Positions 22,078 through 34,055 of a DNA stretch of 64,000 nucleotides are shown piece by piece. Position 1 is the stretch's first letter; every line of letters starts with the position of its first letter. The DNA is from Cyclina sinensis (lineage: Eukaryota; Mollusca; Bivalvia; Venerida; Veneridae): NCBI GenBank assembly GCA_012932295.1, contig JAAONU010000001.1, forward strand, positions 44,551,134-44,615,133. The letters are read 5' to 3'. Under the pieces are notes generated by a model that had not been told where the DNA came from, searched no databases, and saw only the letters and a list, made by a program, of their open reading frames with translations. The translations under genes were made by a program, and so were the position numbers.

Positions 22078-23165
22078 CATTTTTGTCTAGTGCGCTTGCG
22101 GATAGTTGGACATAGTCGTCACATTTGGTACCGCAGTTCTGTGTATGTATGTGTATGCGTGCGTCCGTCTGTCCAGATTGCCTTGTCCTGGCCAAAACTT
22201 CTCTGAGCATGGAAAGATTTTGAAATACCTTGGCACATTAGTTCTCCTTGTTGAGATGGTGTGTTGCGTGCAAGACCCAAGTTCCCAGCTCAAAGATCAC
22301 AGTGCCAAAGGTCCAAAATTTTGATGATAGACCTTGTTTGGGCCATAACTTCTCCCTGCACGAAAGGATTTTAAAATACCATAGCACATTTGTTCACCTT
22401 GATGAGATGGTTTGTCATGTGCAAGACCAAGATTCCTTGCTCAGAGGTCAAGGTCACAATGCAAGGACAAAGGTCCAAAATGTTAATGATAGACCTTGTC
22501 TGGGCCATTACATCTCCATGCATGGAAGAAAATACCATGATACATTTGTTATGCTCCCTGAAAGAGACATCATATTGTCCTGCCTTGTCCTTCCATCATT
22601 ATGTCATTCTGTCTAGTGTGGGGAAGAACTCCATAACTAAAAAGGTAATGATTGCCTTGTCCGGGCAATAACTTCTCCATGCATGGAAGGATTTTGAAAT
22701 ACCTTGGTACATTTGTTCACCTTGATTAGATGGTGTGTCACGTGCAAGACCCAGGTTCCCAGCTCAAAGTCACAGTTCCAGGTCTAAGGTCCAAAATTTT
22801 GATGATAGACTTTGTCCAGGCCATAACTTCTCCCTGCATGGAAGGATTTAAAAATACCTTGGCACATTTGTTCACCTTGATGAGATGGTGTGTGGCGTGT
22901 GAGTTCAAGATTCCTAGCTCAGAGGTCAAGGTCACAGTGCCAGGTCAAAGGTCCAAAATGTTGATGATAGACTTTGTTTGTGCCATTACTTCTCCATGCA
23001 TGGAAGAATTTGAAAATACATTTGTTATGCTCCCTGAAAGAGACATCATATAGGCCTTCCTTGTCCGATCTTCCCACAGTTTCCATTTCACTGTCCCATC
23101 CCCATAGGCGGCTTTCCATTGGCAGGCTCGACATGCTGCTCATTGGCATTCTAGTCTGAAACAGC
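22078..23165 (+). mobile_element. Pearl-like element, about six units of about 160 bp
   Basis: Starts with TGTGTATGTATGTGTATGCG and CGTCCGTCTGTCC. Units carry TTGTC(C/T)-GGCCATAACTTCTCC-TGCA, GGAAGGATTTTGAAATACC, TTGTTCACCTTGATGAGATGG, GTGCAAGACCCA and AGAGGTCAAGGTCACA, with unit starts near 22185, 22327, 22492, 22655, 22809 and 22970. Two units end in a variant GCTCCCTGAAAGAGACATCATA. Short ORFs here come from the repeated unit and do not represent a gene. Confidence 0.8.
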
Positions 23166-23258
23166 AAGCAGTAAGGACCAAGAAAATTGGAGAAACATTT
23201 GCCTGTCCCCCATCACAAAAAAATGGTTTGCATTAAAAAGCATTGTCTTTTTTTATAG

Positions 23259-23387
23259 ATGAAAAAGGTGGAGAACAATACTGGATGAATAGGACACATA
23301 ACCATGATGATAGTCTCTGCTCCAAGTCCAACCAGGGAGGAGCTGTGATTTTTTGGCTGTGTTTTTCTTCAGAAAGCACAGAAATAG
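23259..23387 (+). CDS. Candidate internal exon of an unidentified host gene
   Basis: A polypyrimidine tract and acceptor (GTCTTTTTTTATAG, ending 23258) and a perfect donor GTAAGT (23388-23393) bound 129 bases. Of the three plus-strand frames only one is open throughout; it has two leading bases, 42 codons and one trailing base, i.e. phase 1 at both ends, a symmetric exon of the class common among extracellular modules. The peptide starts EKGGEQYWMNRTHNH, includes an N-glycosylation sequon (NRT) and two Cys, and ends GGAVIFWLCFSSESTEI. I recognise no domain. It begins only about 95 bases after a pearl-like repeat, so exonised or chance sequence is possible. No partner exon upstream was found. 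Confidence 0.33.
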
Positions 23388-23997
23388 GTAAGTGAACTGT
23401 TCTTTTCTTATCTCTTGTTGCAAATACCTTTGTCTCTATCCGTAGCCAAGAGCAGTAAATTACATAGTGCTGTTAGTACTACAACAACCACTAGAAAACA
23501 TGTTAAGATTTGGCAAATATAATGCTATAATAAGCCAATAAAATCACAAGATTATTTAATTATTATAAATATATCAAGGAATATATGTTTGCTTACCTGT
23601 CAAATGTACAGATAAAATGCAGATTTATTTGTTACAGGCCATTGCAAGAAATTTCAATTTTCTAATGTGTTGTTTGCTTTTCCCTTCAACAGTTTTTGCA
23701 CAGACAATTTATTTATACACTTTTTGTACAATTTTGCAAAGCTAGCCTTTAATGAAAAGAATTGTAATACAAAATGGTTTTAAGCACCACTTGTGATCCA
23801 GGCTATTTGTTGAAAATATATGGCAATAAACTATGGTGAAACTAAGTATTTTATGATTCATGCAAGTTCATTTAGGTTTGTTTGCAAGAAAACTTTATTT
23901 TGTAATTATAACCAGAGACATCAGTCAAAATGAAACCATTCATTTGAAACCAGAAAATGTAATTTTCATTACTGATACTGTTGTCTTTTGCTTGCAG
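23388..23997. other. AT-rich DNA between two candidate exons
   Basis: Intron-like composition with no repeat ends recognised; would be the intron if both flanking exon calls were right. Confidence 0.3.
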
Positions 23998-24062
23998 GTT
24001 CGAAGACACCTGACATGACAAAACAGCTTAATATTTTTTCAGAGATGTTAAATATGGTCTGA
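23998..24062 (+). CDS. Very tentative terminal exon following the 23259 exon
   Basis: An acceptor-like TTGTCTTTTGCTTGCAG ends at 23997. Reading on in phase 1 from the exon at 23259-23387 gives about 20 more codons (GSKTPDMTKQLNIFSEMLN..) before TGA at 24060-24062; an AATAAA is at about 24803. Against it, the phrase CAGAGATGTTAAAT(A/G)TGG recurs near 47115 with similar following text, so this may be part of a dispersed repeat. Confidence 0.12.
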
Positions 24063-24400
24063 TGTATTAGTGCTTTATGCACTTATTACTGATTTGCCCC
24101 AGGGGTCAGAGTGTGTTAGTGGGGGAGAGAGGGAGGAAAACGCTGACCCAAGGGAATTTGAATTTTTTCCGTTTTCAGTCTAAATCCCTACTCTACAGCA
24201 ATGGCAATTTGTCAAAATATCCATAATGGGAGATGCTTTATATATTTAATGACATGGGATCTGAAATATAGCGAAAGGCTTTTTACTGAGATGTGGAACA
24301 ATTCTGTCTATCAAAGTCCCACTGTCAGGAATGGTCTTCTGTCAAAAGTCCCTTGTATGCCCACCACATGGGACAAAACATTGATAGGTGTATAACTACT
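24063..24400. other. Non-coding DNA
   Basis: Includes a purine-rich GGGGGAGAGAGGGAGG tract at about 24121. A 64-codon ORF at 24201-24395 has no recognisable motif. Confidence 0.35.
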
Positions 24401-24575
24401 CTGAACATGAAAAACAGTTTAAAATATCTGAAAGTCTGAACATGAAAAACAGTTCAAAATATCTGAAAGTCTGAACATGAAAAACAGTTTAAAATATCTG
24501 AAAGTCTGAACATGAAAAACAGTTCAAAATATCTGAAAGTCTGAACATGAAAAACAGTTTAAAATATCTGAAAGT
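24401..24575 (+). repeat. Minisatellite, 35 bp x 5, alternating variants
   Basis: Five units start at 24401, 24436, 24471, 24506 and 24541 with CTGAACATGAAAAACAGTT. They are identical except that units 1, 3 and 5 read AGTTTAAAAT and units 2 and 4 read AGTTCAAAAT, so the expansion unit was a 70-bp dimer. Confidence 0.97.
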
Positions 24576-24740
24576 TAGATGCTTTCTGTATCTTGCACTT
24601 ACCCTCAAAAGCTGACATTACCACAATCTTCAGGGGTTGTGGGTCATATGGGCTAACAACACCAACAATGAACTAACTGTCAGACAGACACCCTGAGCGT
24701 TAGTTGTTTTCCTTTAGATGGCCACAAGCTCTTGTTTCTA
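24576..24740 (+). mobile_element. SINE body fragment
   Basis: GATGCTTTCTGTATCTTGCACTTACC and CTTCAGGGGTTGTGGGTCATATGGG match the body of copies at 36800-37035 (same strand) and 37738-38018 (opposite strand). The tRNA-like head is absent; the 35-bp array occupies the preceding position. Confidence 0.6.
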
Positions 24741-26220
24741 AACAAAGAATTGCTAACGATGGAATTATTCCAATTCATCTTGATTGAAAATAAGATTGTT
24801 GCAATAAAGTCAAGATTTACAGAGCTTTTGAATGCTGAATAGTTGATTTGAGAAGTTTGTCAAACTGTAAAAGTACAAGATATGAGTTAAGTGATTGTTA
24901 GTTAAGTAGCCTAGTTCAGTGTTTAGAGAGTGGATTAAATAGCAGAGGTTTAGAAAGTTATCTGCTAGTTACTGCAGCATTTGACCATGATAGAAGATCC
25001 TCTAGCTGCAAGGAGGCCAATACATGCCATGACTTCTAAATTCTCATTAAATTTTGTACATACTGTTTCTTATAAGAAAAATAAAATCAAATAGGAAATC
25101 CATAACATTGCAAGTTGGCATTTTCATCAGAGTAATTTTTATCTTCAAATGCAGTTTATATTGTCCATAGTTCTTACATAGGCGGTACATTACTCATCAA
25201 GAAATCGAAACAACACAGGTATTTTAAATAATTTTAAGTTTATTGCAGCTGCCAAAAAAAAAAGAGAAAAAAAAAACAACACTGCCATAATTTATTTGTA
25301 TCCAGAAGTTTTTTAAGTTGTTAAAAACACAGGCTGATTCTATTTTTCAATGCAGTTTTCTTATGTCAAAGATTACCCCCTACTTGTGAAACCTTTGAAG
25401 TTGTAATCCCTCTGAATTTGTGTACCTTCAAGTTAGTGAAAGTAAATAAAAAGAGACAAAATTGTATTTGTTATCAGGGTCAGAGATCACCAAGATAAAG
25501 ATTAATACAGTTTGAAATCATGTGAAATCACTTTTTTGGGATGTCTGGTTTGTCTTGGAAGACTGAACATGAAAAGACCTGCCAGGTTTAGGCATTCAGT
25601 CAATTTGGTTTTGATCTAATTGTGTTATACATTATAAACTGCAAATGATTTAATGTTTGTATACCCGTACTTTTTTGGTCATGTTCACAGACATGCTTTG
25701 CACGTCAGGTCATGGACAGGGAAGATAAAAAAGAAATTTGGAATATTTTGAAATACTTGATAAAATTATTAGTAGAGTTTTCACCAATCAATTAATGATG
25801 AAAAGGTGAAGGAAAAAAGAAAGTAGAAGTAGAAAGATAATTTCCTAATTTTCCAGTATTCCATTTGAAATCTAATCAAAAAGATGCTTCCTATAAATGG
25901 TGAAGGCAGGAGAGTTAGCTGAAACAGCCTGAACCGTATTGTAATCTTTATATTGCAAAACAAAAGAATAATATATATATTTTTTTTTTTCGTTGCAAAT
26001 AATCTGTGAAACTTGGGCAGGAATGGAAAAGCACTGTTGGTGTCAGTGGAAGATCTTTGAATAGCTAACAAGTAGGATGAGTGACTGATTGACCATGATG
26101 TCTTCAAGTACGGAGAACAGACATTGTAGAAGTAGTCATTGAGAGAAGTTTATAGATGGAGGAACTTTAGACAACAATATAAAATTCAGAAAAGAATAGT
26201 AAAATTCAGTTGTCTTTACA
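24741..26220. other. AT-rich non-coding DNA
   Basis: Poly-A rich patch near 25253-25277 and a TATATATA/T-run near 25972-25990. A minus-strand ORF of 108 codons at 25781-26107 is rich in Phe, Leu and Ile from AT content and carries no recognisable motif. No exon call made. Confidence 0.4.
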
Positions 26221-26720
26221 AATCAAAATCAGGCAACTAGGGACACGTCCAATAAAACATTGAAATATTAATGTGCCCACACTGGCTTATCCGATATATT
26301 TCGACCATATACAGGGATGATCTTGTAATTTGTAAATACTGACAAATGCTGTCTGAAAGTAAATATATTATGGTATTTTTTCACCTAATGATGACTTCCT
26401 TTATACATTATCAGTTTTTGTTATACTATAATGTGGAAGCTCTGTTAAGATATTGAGCGCAGCAACCGAAATTTTGTTTAATAAAACTTATGTATGAGCA
26501 CCTCCTTTTTCTCTGCCACTGAGTTGACAGACAATAGAAACAGCACTATGTTGTGTGGAAAAATAGTGCATCCTAAAGGCAGTGGATTGACAGGAACACT
26601 ATGATGTAATGAGCCGGTTCAGGAAGGTCATTGCATCCTTAAACTCTATATGTAGATTTCTTTAGCAGCTAAGTGCTAAATGACAGACAATGATGAACAA
26701 TTAAGTTTTACTTGTTTGTT
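26221..26720. promoter_or_regulatory. Single-copy balanced-composition segment, weak candidate regulatory DNA
   Basis: Contains CACTGGCTTATCCGATATATT, TTTCGACC and ATATTGAGCGCAGCAACCG in otherwise AT-rich DNA, no repeats and no open frame. Very weak evidence of constraint. Confidence 0.15.
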
Positions 26721-27814
26721 TGTCACCTTTTTCTTTCATGCTGGTTTTCTGTCTTAAAGTCTTCAATAACTTATCCTTATAATAATAATGTATAAAAATA
26801 TCGGTATTGGATAAGCTTTATACCATGGCCATTCAAATATTGATGCTAACACTTGCAACAAAAAATTAACATTCTGAAGACTCTTGATTCCAAATAGGGG
26901 GATGACTACAAACACAAAATTGCATTGGCTCGACTTAATTGCCTCCTATCTAGTTGACAGTATTTTAGCACTTTAAACTTTTTGATTATGTTTATCTTAG
27001 AGTTACTGCCATGCATACAACCTAAAGAAGCATTCCAGTTTTGACTGGCTTCCATCTTAAGTTTACAGTTTTGTTAAAGATAAACTCCTTTTAAGACCTT
27101 GTGAAAGAGTTATTGCCCTCTTCACAGAAAAGCTAGATGTTGGAGGAAGACTAAGGCAGAAAATCACATTACAGTAAACTGTGAAGAACATTCTATCCAT
27201 CCTTATTAGTTAGGCTATGTCTGACACTACCTTTGTAGCCTTCTTTGTGGAGAGCACCTTTTAAGATCACTTCCTGGCTTTGCATCACAAAATGTGTGTT
27301 AAAGGAATCAAAATGCCTGAATATCTCTGTATTAATTGTTGCATGTTAATTCTGCACCTGCATTTCCAATAAAAACCTTAGAGATGAAGTGTAGAAAAAG
27401 ATAAAGGATAAATATGAATATAAAATGTAATAACTCATTACTTAGGGTGTAAGATTTATAGTTTGTAATTGCTTTAACATCTGTAGAAATTATGCAACAC
27501 TGTTTCTAGTACAGCATGCTTTCCTGGAAGATTGGTTAAAAGGAGCTTTGTGAGTGGCTTTAGGTAGTTTTATTCAAAAGAAATGTAGAAATATTTTTAA
27601 TACTAAGAGGTTATTCACATTAATGGGAGAATAGGTGCAGGCATTCTGCAGAGAAGCAATGCAATTAAGTTTTGCAGAAGAGATATGCAGCTTTTACCGA
27701 AGTTAAAGCCCTTCACTTTAATTTCAAATACAAAATGTTACAAATAGCAAGTATGGTTATTAAAAAATGGTAAATGACAAAGTGTAATATTTTTTGAGGT
27801 AAAGAGCTAAAGAA
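26721..27814. other. AT-rich non-coding DNA
   Basis: No gene, RNA or mobile element recognised. Confidence 0.4.
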
Positions 27815-27906
27815 GTAATGAATGAATGATAGAAAGGAAGGCAGAAATAAGAAGTAGAGAGGAAAGTAAGGATGAAAGGAAAGCAGGAAACAAGAAAGAA
27901 AGAAGC
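27815..27906 (+). repeat. Polypurine (GA-rich) tract
   Basis: About 90 bases almost free of pyrimidines except T, with repeated GAAAGGAAGG, GAGAGGAAAG and AAAGAAAGAAAG blocks. Simple-sequence DNA. Confidence 0.7.
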
Positions 27907-28915
27907 TTGTTAGCGATAACTTTTTTATAACAGTAGCTTGGGTTAAGGTTGGTTGAATTTTACAATGTGTCTGGCAGGTCTAAAACATTGAATAAGTAAA
28001 ATCAGAAATAAGTTATGGTCTTTTCATACTGTCAATTCTTTGACTTGTGTTTAGATTTGACTGTATGAAAGCATTCAAAAATAGTGGATACTTAAGGCTG
28101 TTTTCTCCTACACATGTCCTACAACTTGGGTCCTTCTTTGTCCTGAGACTTGTTAGTGACAAAGACTTACAAAGTGTATATCTTGTTCTGCATTGTTTAA
28201 TAAAAATAATAAACATTATTTGTTACAGCACATTTGAAATAATTTTATTTTGCTCATTTAGATATCAGCAGCATTATCTCCCTTAGACTAGGACAATATT
28301 AAAAATACAACATATTTGAGTTGTCTCCCTTTTACTACAAAGCAGGCAGTGTTAATGAGGTGTTGAATGGATAGTTGTAACTCCTAAATCAAAGCACTGA
28401 AGAATGAAACAGTTTTGCTAGGGAACATGGCAAGAAAGTCTGCATTAAATCAATGCTAAGAAAACCTAACAACTTTTTTATTAGATAAGTTACTTTTCAA
28501 GTAGGTGAAGCGGATGACAATTTATGTTTTTTTTTGTTGTGGTTATTTTTTGCTTACACTGCTGATTTTAGATTAAATATAATTGTTACATCATGAAATT
28601 GTATCCTGACTGATAAGTAGTTTTGACAGCTTATATGACCTACTCTTATATGAGTGATCTGTCCGCATCCAAAATTATCTCTTGACAGAAAGAGATGAAA
28701 ATAACTGTAAACTTGAATTGCAATTTTGTAAGGTTGGTTGATTTTCTTTTCATAATTTAATGATCTTTTACATACTTTTTGTAATTTTTTATGCTACGAT
28801 GTAAAATATATAACACTTAAATGCTGATGGTTTAATGAACACAGTAGAGAAAGCATACATTTGAAAGTTAAGGCTTTTAAGTTAAATAATATCACATTTG
28901 TAAATTGTTTGGTTA
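27907..28915. other. Non-coding DNA
   Basis: Overlapping short ORFs on both strands at 28013-28286 have no motif. Nothing else seen. Confidence 0.4.
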
Positions 28916-29140
28916 ACACAAATAGACTTCCGAAGATTGATTTATTACCCGCGCTTTCTCCACACAGGTGGGAAAGAACATTGACTTTAAATCTGTTTAC
29001 AGGTTCGCATTTGTAATTGACGATGATATTTTTTGTGTCAATTGAATATTGGGTGAATGAAACACAAAGAAAATATACCACCCGCCCGTTTTTAACTTGC
29101 TACCTGTGCAGACAAAGAAACTGAAGCTTTAACAATCGTG
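28916..29140. promoter_or_regulatory. CpG-retaining single-copy segment, candidate conserved non-coding element
   Basis: CTTCCGAAGATTGATTTATT, ACCCGCGCTTTCTCC, GGTTCGCATTTG, GACGATGATA and CACCCGCCCG occur close together in AT-rich DNA. A minus-strand ORF (28794-29081) crosses it without motifs. Confidence 0.22.
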
Positions 29141-29727
29141 CAGAATCACAAAAGGTGGCTGATCTTTTTACTCACTTGAAATAAAACACGGCTCATGTTC
29201 AGCAATTACATTTGTAGGGTTTGTAAATATAAATTTGAGATGTTTGAAATCATTCTCCTTTTATTGTTTGGTTAGATATAAATACAACACTAAGAAAAGT
29301 TTACAGACATTGAGAAATATTAGATACAAATGATAAAAAAAAGGTAAATTGCCTTACAAGTTTATTAGGTTTTCTTGGGTAATTTTGAATTTATGGTTAA
29401 TCTATCACTTTTATTTTCAAATATAAGCTGAACTGGGAAAAAATGAATTGACATCAACATTTTATCCCATCAAAGTTTAGTATTTTTATGCAGTGTAAAT
29501 GGGTTGATTGTAGAAATGAATAAATTGGCTTTCTGGAAAGAAAAAGGCTTTCTGAGCCTAGCAAGTTGTGACTGTTTTAAGTTAACATTATTATACAGAA
29601 TGCAATGATTTGTTTCTAACTACTTACCAGTTACTTATCTACAACTTTTGTACTGGCAGCAACTTCTGCTTCAAAATAGGAAATTGAGGGTTTTGAATCT
29701 TTTAAGAAAAGATTCATGAAATTGCTG
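29141..29727. other. AT-rich non-coding DNA
   Basis: No feature recognised. Confidence 0.4.
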
Positions 29728-29852
29728 AGTCTGATGTGGTTGAACTGGCTATTGTTCTGGTTGAAATCGGGTCACCATGATAGGATTCAAACCCATAAAC
29801 ACTACAGGTAAGGAAACAATGACACACTGTCTCCCTGGAGCCCAAACTTAAA
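29728..29852 (-). mobile_element. Degenerate tRNA-derived SINE
   Basis: On the minus strand: CTCCAGGGAGACAGTGTGTC (A-like) and ATGGGTTTGAATCCTATC (B box, one or two changes) at tRNA spacing. A CAG|GTAAGG on the plus strand at 29806 lies inside this head and is not treated as a splice donor. Confidence 0.45.
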
Positions 29853-32149
29853 GTTTGTTAAATAAAAACATGAACAACAAGATCTTGATAGACAAGAACA
29901 CGAGTTTTTTGAAAACATTATTAGGTTCCTTCAGTACATCTTGCAATGAACTGAGTGATAAATGCAAAATTCTCAAAAAAAAAAAGAAAAAGTGATATTT
30001 TTGGGGGGGGGGGTCATTTTGACTATATCTGTTTTGTTTGCTTCTTGTACAAACACATTATTCATCCTGGGACATTGATCAAAATTAGAATTTCAGTTCA
30101 GTCTGAAAATTAGCATTTCAGATTCATGCTTTTTGCATGTTGTTTATACATTTTATGAAATAAAATACAAACTCTAATAAAAAGGGCAATGAAGTTTCAT
30201 TAAAGGGATTGATAAAAGCTGAGGTGTTTATTTTTGTGCTAAATCATGGGTGTTAAATCAGCATGAGTGTAAAAGATGATTTTCAGTAGGCAGTTTTTAA
30301 TAACAGACTGTTCTAAAGTAGCTTCATGATAAAATCTCTGCCTATTTGAAATATTTACTTTTTTTACGAGATAATTTATGTTCAGATTGTGTGTAATTTT
30401 ATCAAATAAACTATATCATGGTTAATTTTCTGTATGAGTAACATCTACCTGTCTAATTTTTCCACATTCTGATAAATATCATGTAAAATTCACTAAAGAC
30501 CTCCGCAAAAATAGAACTTCGCTGATAAGACAGGGAACTGCACTAATCTTTCTAGCCGTTTACTCCTGAATAAAAATTCACAACGGATCTTGGCTGCCTT
30601 TAATCAGTTATCTGTCAAATTAGAAACACATATTTTCACTGTAGCTGAAAGTTTATTCTTTTACAAGATTGTTGAAAAGAGAGTAGTTTTTGTGTGTGTG
30701 TGTTTTTTATCTGATGGAAAAACACTGCATGTTGGGAAGCAAATATGTTTCCGTTTTCATCTTCAGTTAAAACATTGTGCTTGTTCTGTGTTGATGTTTA
30801 TATAAGATCATTTAAGTTATTGTGTACAGTAAATCCCTGATTGTTGAGATCTCTTTGCAAGCAGTAAAGTTTTTCTTTTTTGTCCTAAAAAGTTAATATT
30901 TACTGTATCGAAGTTTGTCTGTATTTGTAGATGGATTTGAAGTCATATTTTGTTTCACAAGTATAAATCACCACGCATGATACATCACCAAAAAAACAAC
31001 AACGACAAGTAGTAATAATGTCATTGGCAGTAAGGCCCATATGGGAATCTCACCCTCTGGTTCTGATTTGAAACCTTGACATATCAAATATGATAAAATT
31101 TCTCCAACTCCTAATTTATTAAGACTCACATTCGGTAAACTTGGTACTGAAAAATACACCCTTTTTTGTACTATGCAAAAGACATTTTTTTATACTACAC
31201 AAGAGACACTCATTAGCTTACTGTTTCACTGCTAGGTGTCAATAGTTGTATTTTCTATTGTTTCTCAACCGATCCATTATGTTTTGTTCTCCTTTGTCAA
31301 AGGCCATTTTTGTTACATAAAACATTAATCTTTAAACCATTGTTATCAGTTAACTTTAGGGACATAGTATTTCTTCTCATACACAATCACTCATACATGA
31401 TATTTGATAAGCAATTTTGTCTTTTTATACTGTCATTATAATTGAATACAGGTAACTTGAATGTTTTACATTTTGGCTTGACGACACATGAAATTGGCGT
31501 ATCTTAACATATCTGATTGAAATACTTGAAATACATGCTTAAAGGTAATCGGGTTTAAATTATAAATGTGACAATTCAGGGTTAACAGACAGCGGGTTAG
31601 CTGTCACTCACATGTTAAGTAATTCTGTAAATCTGATTTTTAATATCTCAAAATGCAAACCATCATGATCAATTAAGTTGAGTTTTGATTCAATTATAAT
31701 TACCATTTAAATGAGGAAAATCTTGTAACAGCTTTTGCAGCACTGCTTGATTGAATATTTTTTGTATCACATATGAAAATCAGAGCCTTTGAAGACTCAC
31801 TTAATTTCAATCCATCTGGTTGGTTTATGAGGAGGAAAGAACAGTCATTGCTTTTTGTCTATTAATGATGTTTTATTCACTGATAAATATTTAATCAAAC
31901 ATTGAATAATATCAATGATTTAATCTGTTGAACAGAAAAGTGGTTTGTCACAGTATGGAAATTCTAATTCTTTTTTTTCTAGTCACTTTTGCGATAATCC
32001 TTTTGCTTTTTCACCAAGATATTTCTCATATCATCAACTTTAATGTTTGACTAAATTACCAGACAGAAAATAAAACACAACACAAAACAGTACAATAAAA
32101 ACAGCAAGACAACATACGCTAGCACATCATCACATTCAACATACAGCAG
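29853..32149. other. AT-rich non-coding DNA
   Basis: Contains an A-rich run (about 29978-29990) and an 11-G run (30003-30013). CpG-retaining patches at about 30500-30595 (CCTCCGCAAAAATAG, ACTTCGCTGATAAG, CTAGCCGTTTACTCC) and 31540-31620 (GTAATCGGGTTTAAAT, ACAGCGGGTTAGC) may be constrained. No exon recognised. Confidence 0.35.
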
Positions 32150-34055
32150 CACATCATAACTCAGTGCACCCCATACAGAGCAGCAAATCGTTATCCTTTA
32201 CAGCCAACACAGAGCAGCACATCATAACTTATAACAGCCAACATATAGCAGCACATCATAATTCAGTGCAGTCCATACAGAGCAGCACAGCATTATTCTT
32301 TTTAACCAGCATAGAGCAGCACACTATAACTCATAACAGCAAACATACAGCAGAACATCATAACTCATTGCACCCCATACAGAGCAGCACATCATTATCC
32401 TTCACAGCTAGCTCAGAGCAGCACATCATAACTTATAACAGCCAACATAGGACAGCACATCATTATTCAGTGCAGTCCATACAGAGCAGCACATCATAAC
32501 TCATTGCAGCCCATACAGAGCAGGACATTGTAACTCAGTGCAGCCCATACAGAGCAGCACATCATAACTCAGTGCAGCCCATACAGAGCAGGACATCGTA
32601 ACTCAGTGCAGCCCATACAGAGCAGCACATCGTAACTCAGTGCAGCCCATACAGAGCAGGACATCGTAACTCAGTGCAGCCCATACAGAGCAGGACATCG
32701 TAACTCATTGCAGCCCATACAGAGCAGGACATCGTAACTCAGTGCAGCCCATACAGAGCAGCACATCGTAACTCAGTGCAGCCCATACAGAGCAGCACAT
32801 CGTTATCCTTCACAGCCAGCACAGAGCAGCAAATTATAACTCATAACAGCCAACATACAGCAGAACATCATAACTCAATGCAGCCCATACAAAGCAGCAC
32901 AGCATTACCTGTTACAGCCAACATAGATCAGCTTGTTATAACTCAAAATAGCCAACATACAGCAGCTTTTCAGAATTCAGTGCAGCTAACATAAGCAGCA
33001 CATCAGAACTAATAACAGCCAAAATAGAGAAACACATCTTAACCATATGCAGCCAACATGGAGCAGCACATCATAACTCCTTGCAGCCAACATAGAGCAG
33101 CACATCATAACCCCATGCAGCCAACATGGAGCAGCAGTCATAACTCCATGCAGCCAACATAGAGCAGCAATCATAACTCCATGCAGCCAGCATGGAGCAG
33201 CAATCATAACTCCATGCAGCAAACATGAAGCAGCAATCATAACTCCTTGCAGCCAACATTGAGCAGCAATCATAACTCCATGCAGCCAACATGGAGCAGC
33301 ACATCATAACTCCATGCAGCCAACATGGAGCAGCAGTCATAACTCCATGCAGCCAACATAGAGCAGCAATCATAACTCCATGCAGCCAGCATGGAGCAGC
33401 AATCATAACTCCATGCAGCCAACATGAAGCAGCAATCATAACTCCTTGCAGCCAACATTGAGCAGCAATCATAACTCCATGCAGCCAACATGGAGCAGCA
33501 CATCATAACTCCATGCAGCCAACATAGAGCAGCACATCATAACTCCATGCAGCCAACATGGAGCAGCAATCCTAACTCCATGCAGCCAACATGGAGCAGC
33601 ACATCATAACTCATAACAGCCAATATGGAGCAGCACATCATAACTCAGTGGAGCCTACATAACTCCTTGCAGCCAACATCGAGCAGCAATCATAACTCCA
33701 TGCAGCCAACATCAAGCAGCAATCATAACTCCATGCAGCCAACATAGAGCAGCACATCATAACTACATGCAGCCAACATAGAGCAGCACATCATAACTCC
33801 ATGCAGCCAGCATGGAGCAGCAATCATAACTCCATGCAGCCAACATGAAGCAGCAATCATAACTCCTTGCAGCCAACATTGAGCAGCAATCATAATTCCA
33901 TGCAGCCAACATAGAGCAGCACATCATAACTCCATGCAGCCAACATAGAGCAGCACATCATAACTCCATGCAGCCAACATAGAGCAGCACATCATAATTC
34001 ATAACAGCCAACATAGAACAAAACATCAGGACTCAGTGCAGCCAACACAGACCTG
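32150..34055 (+). repeat. Large minisatellite, 33/34-bp unit
   Basis: Roughly 55 units of the theme CAGCC(A/C)A(A)CAT(A/G)GAGCAGCA-(CA)TCATAACTC-(C/A)ATG. Two subfamilies: at 32150-32830 units read CCCATACAGAGCAGCACATC..CAGTGCAG; at 33010-34010 they read GCCAACATGGAGCAGCA..CTCCATGCA. Units ending CACATCAT are 34 bp and those ending CAATCAT are 33 bp. A 199-bp higher-order block begins at 33131 and again at 33330, with a third partial copy near 33805-33900. ORFs on both strands are by-products of the 33-bp units. Confidence 0.93.

Noticed and set aside
22106..23167. Several ORFs of 60-122 codons on both strands
   Set aside because: All lie in the tandem-core element and repeat the unit; opposite strands are open at the same place.
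25781..26107. 108-codon minus-strand ORF, Phe/Leu/Ile-rich
   Set aside because: Hydrophobic residues follow from AT-rich sequence; no start or splice context and no recognisable family.
29806..29813. Splice donor ACAG|GTAAGG
   Set aside because: It lies within the tRNA-like head of a SINE and no open exon precedes it.
32986..33506. Minus-strand ORFs of 78-133 codons with an 11-residue Cys/Ser/Trp-rich repeat
   Set aside because: By-product of the 33-bp units of the minisatellite; other frames open wherever 34-bp units shift phase, and no start or splice context exists.
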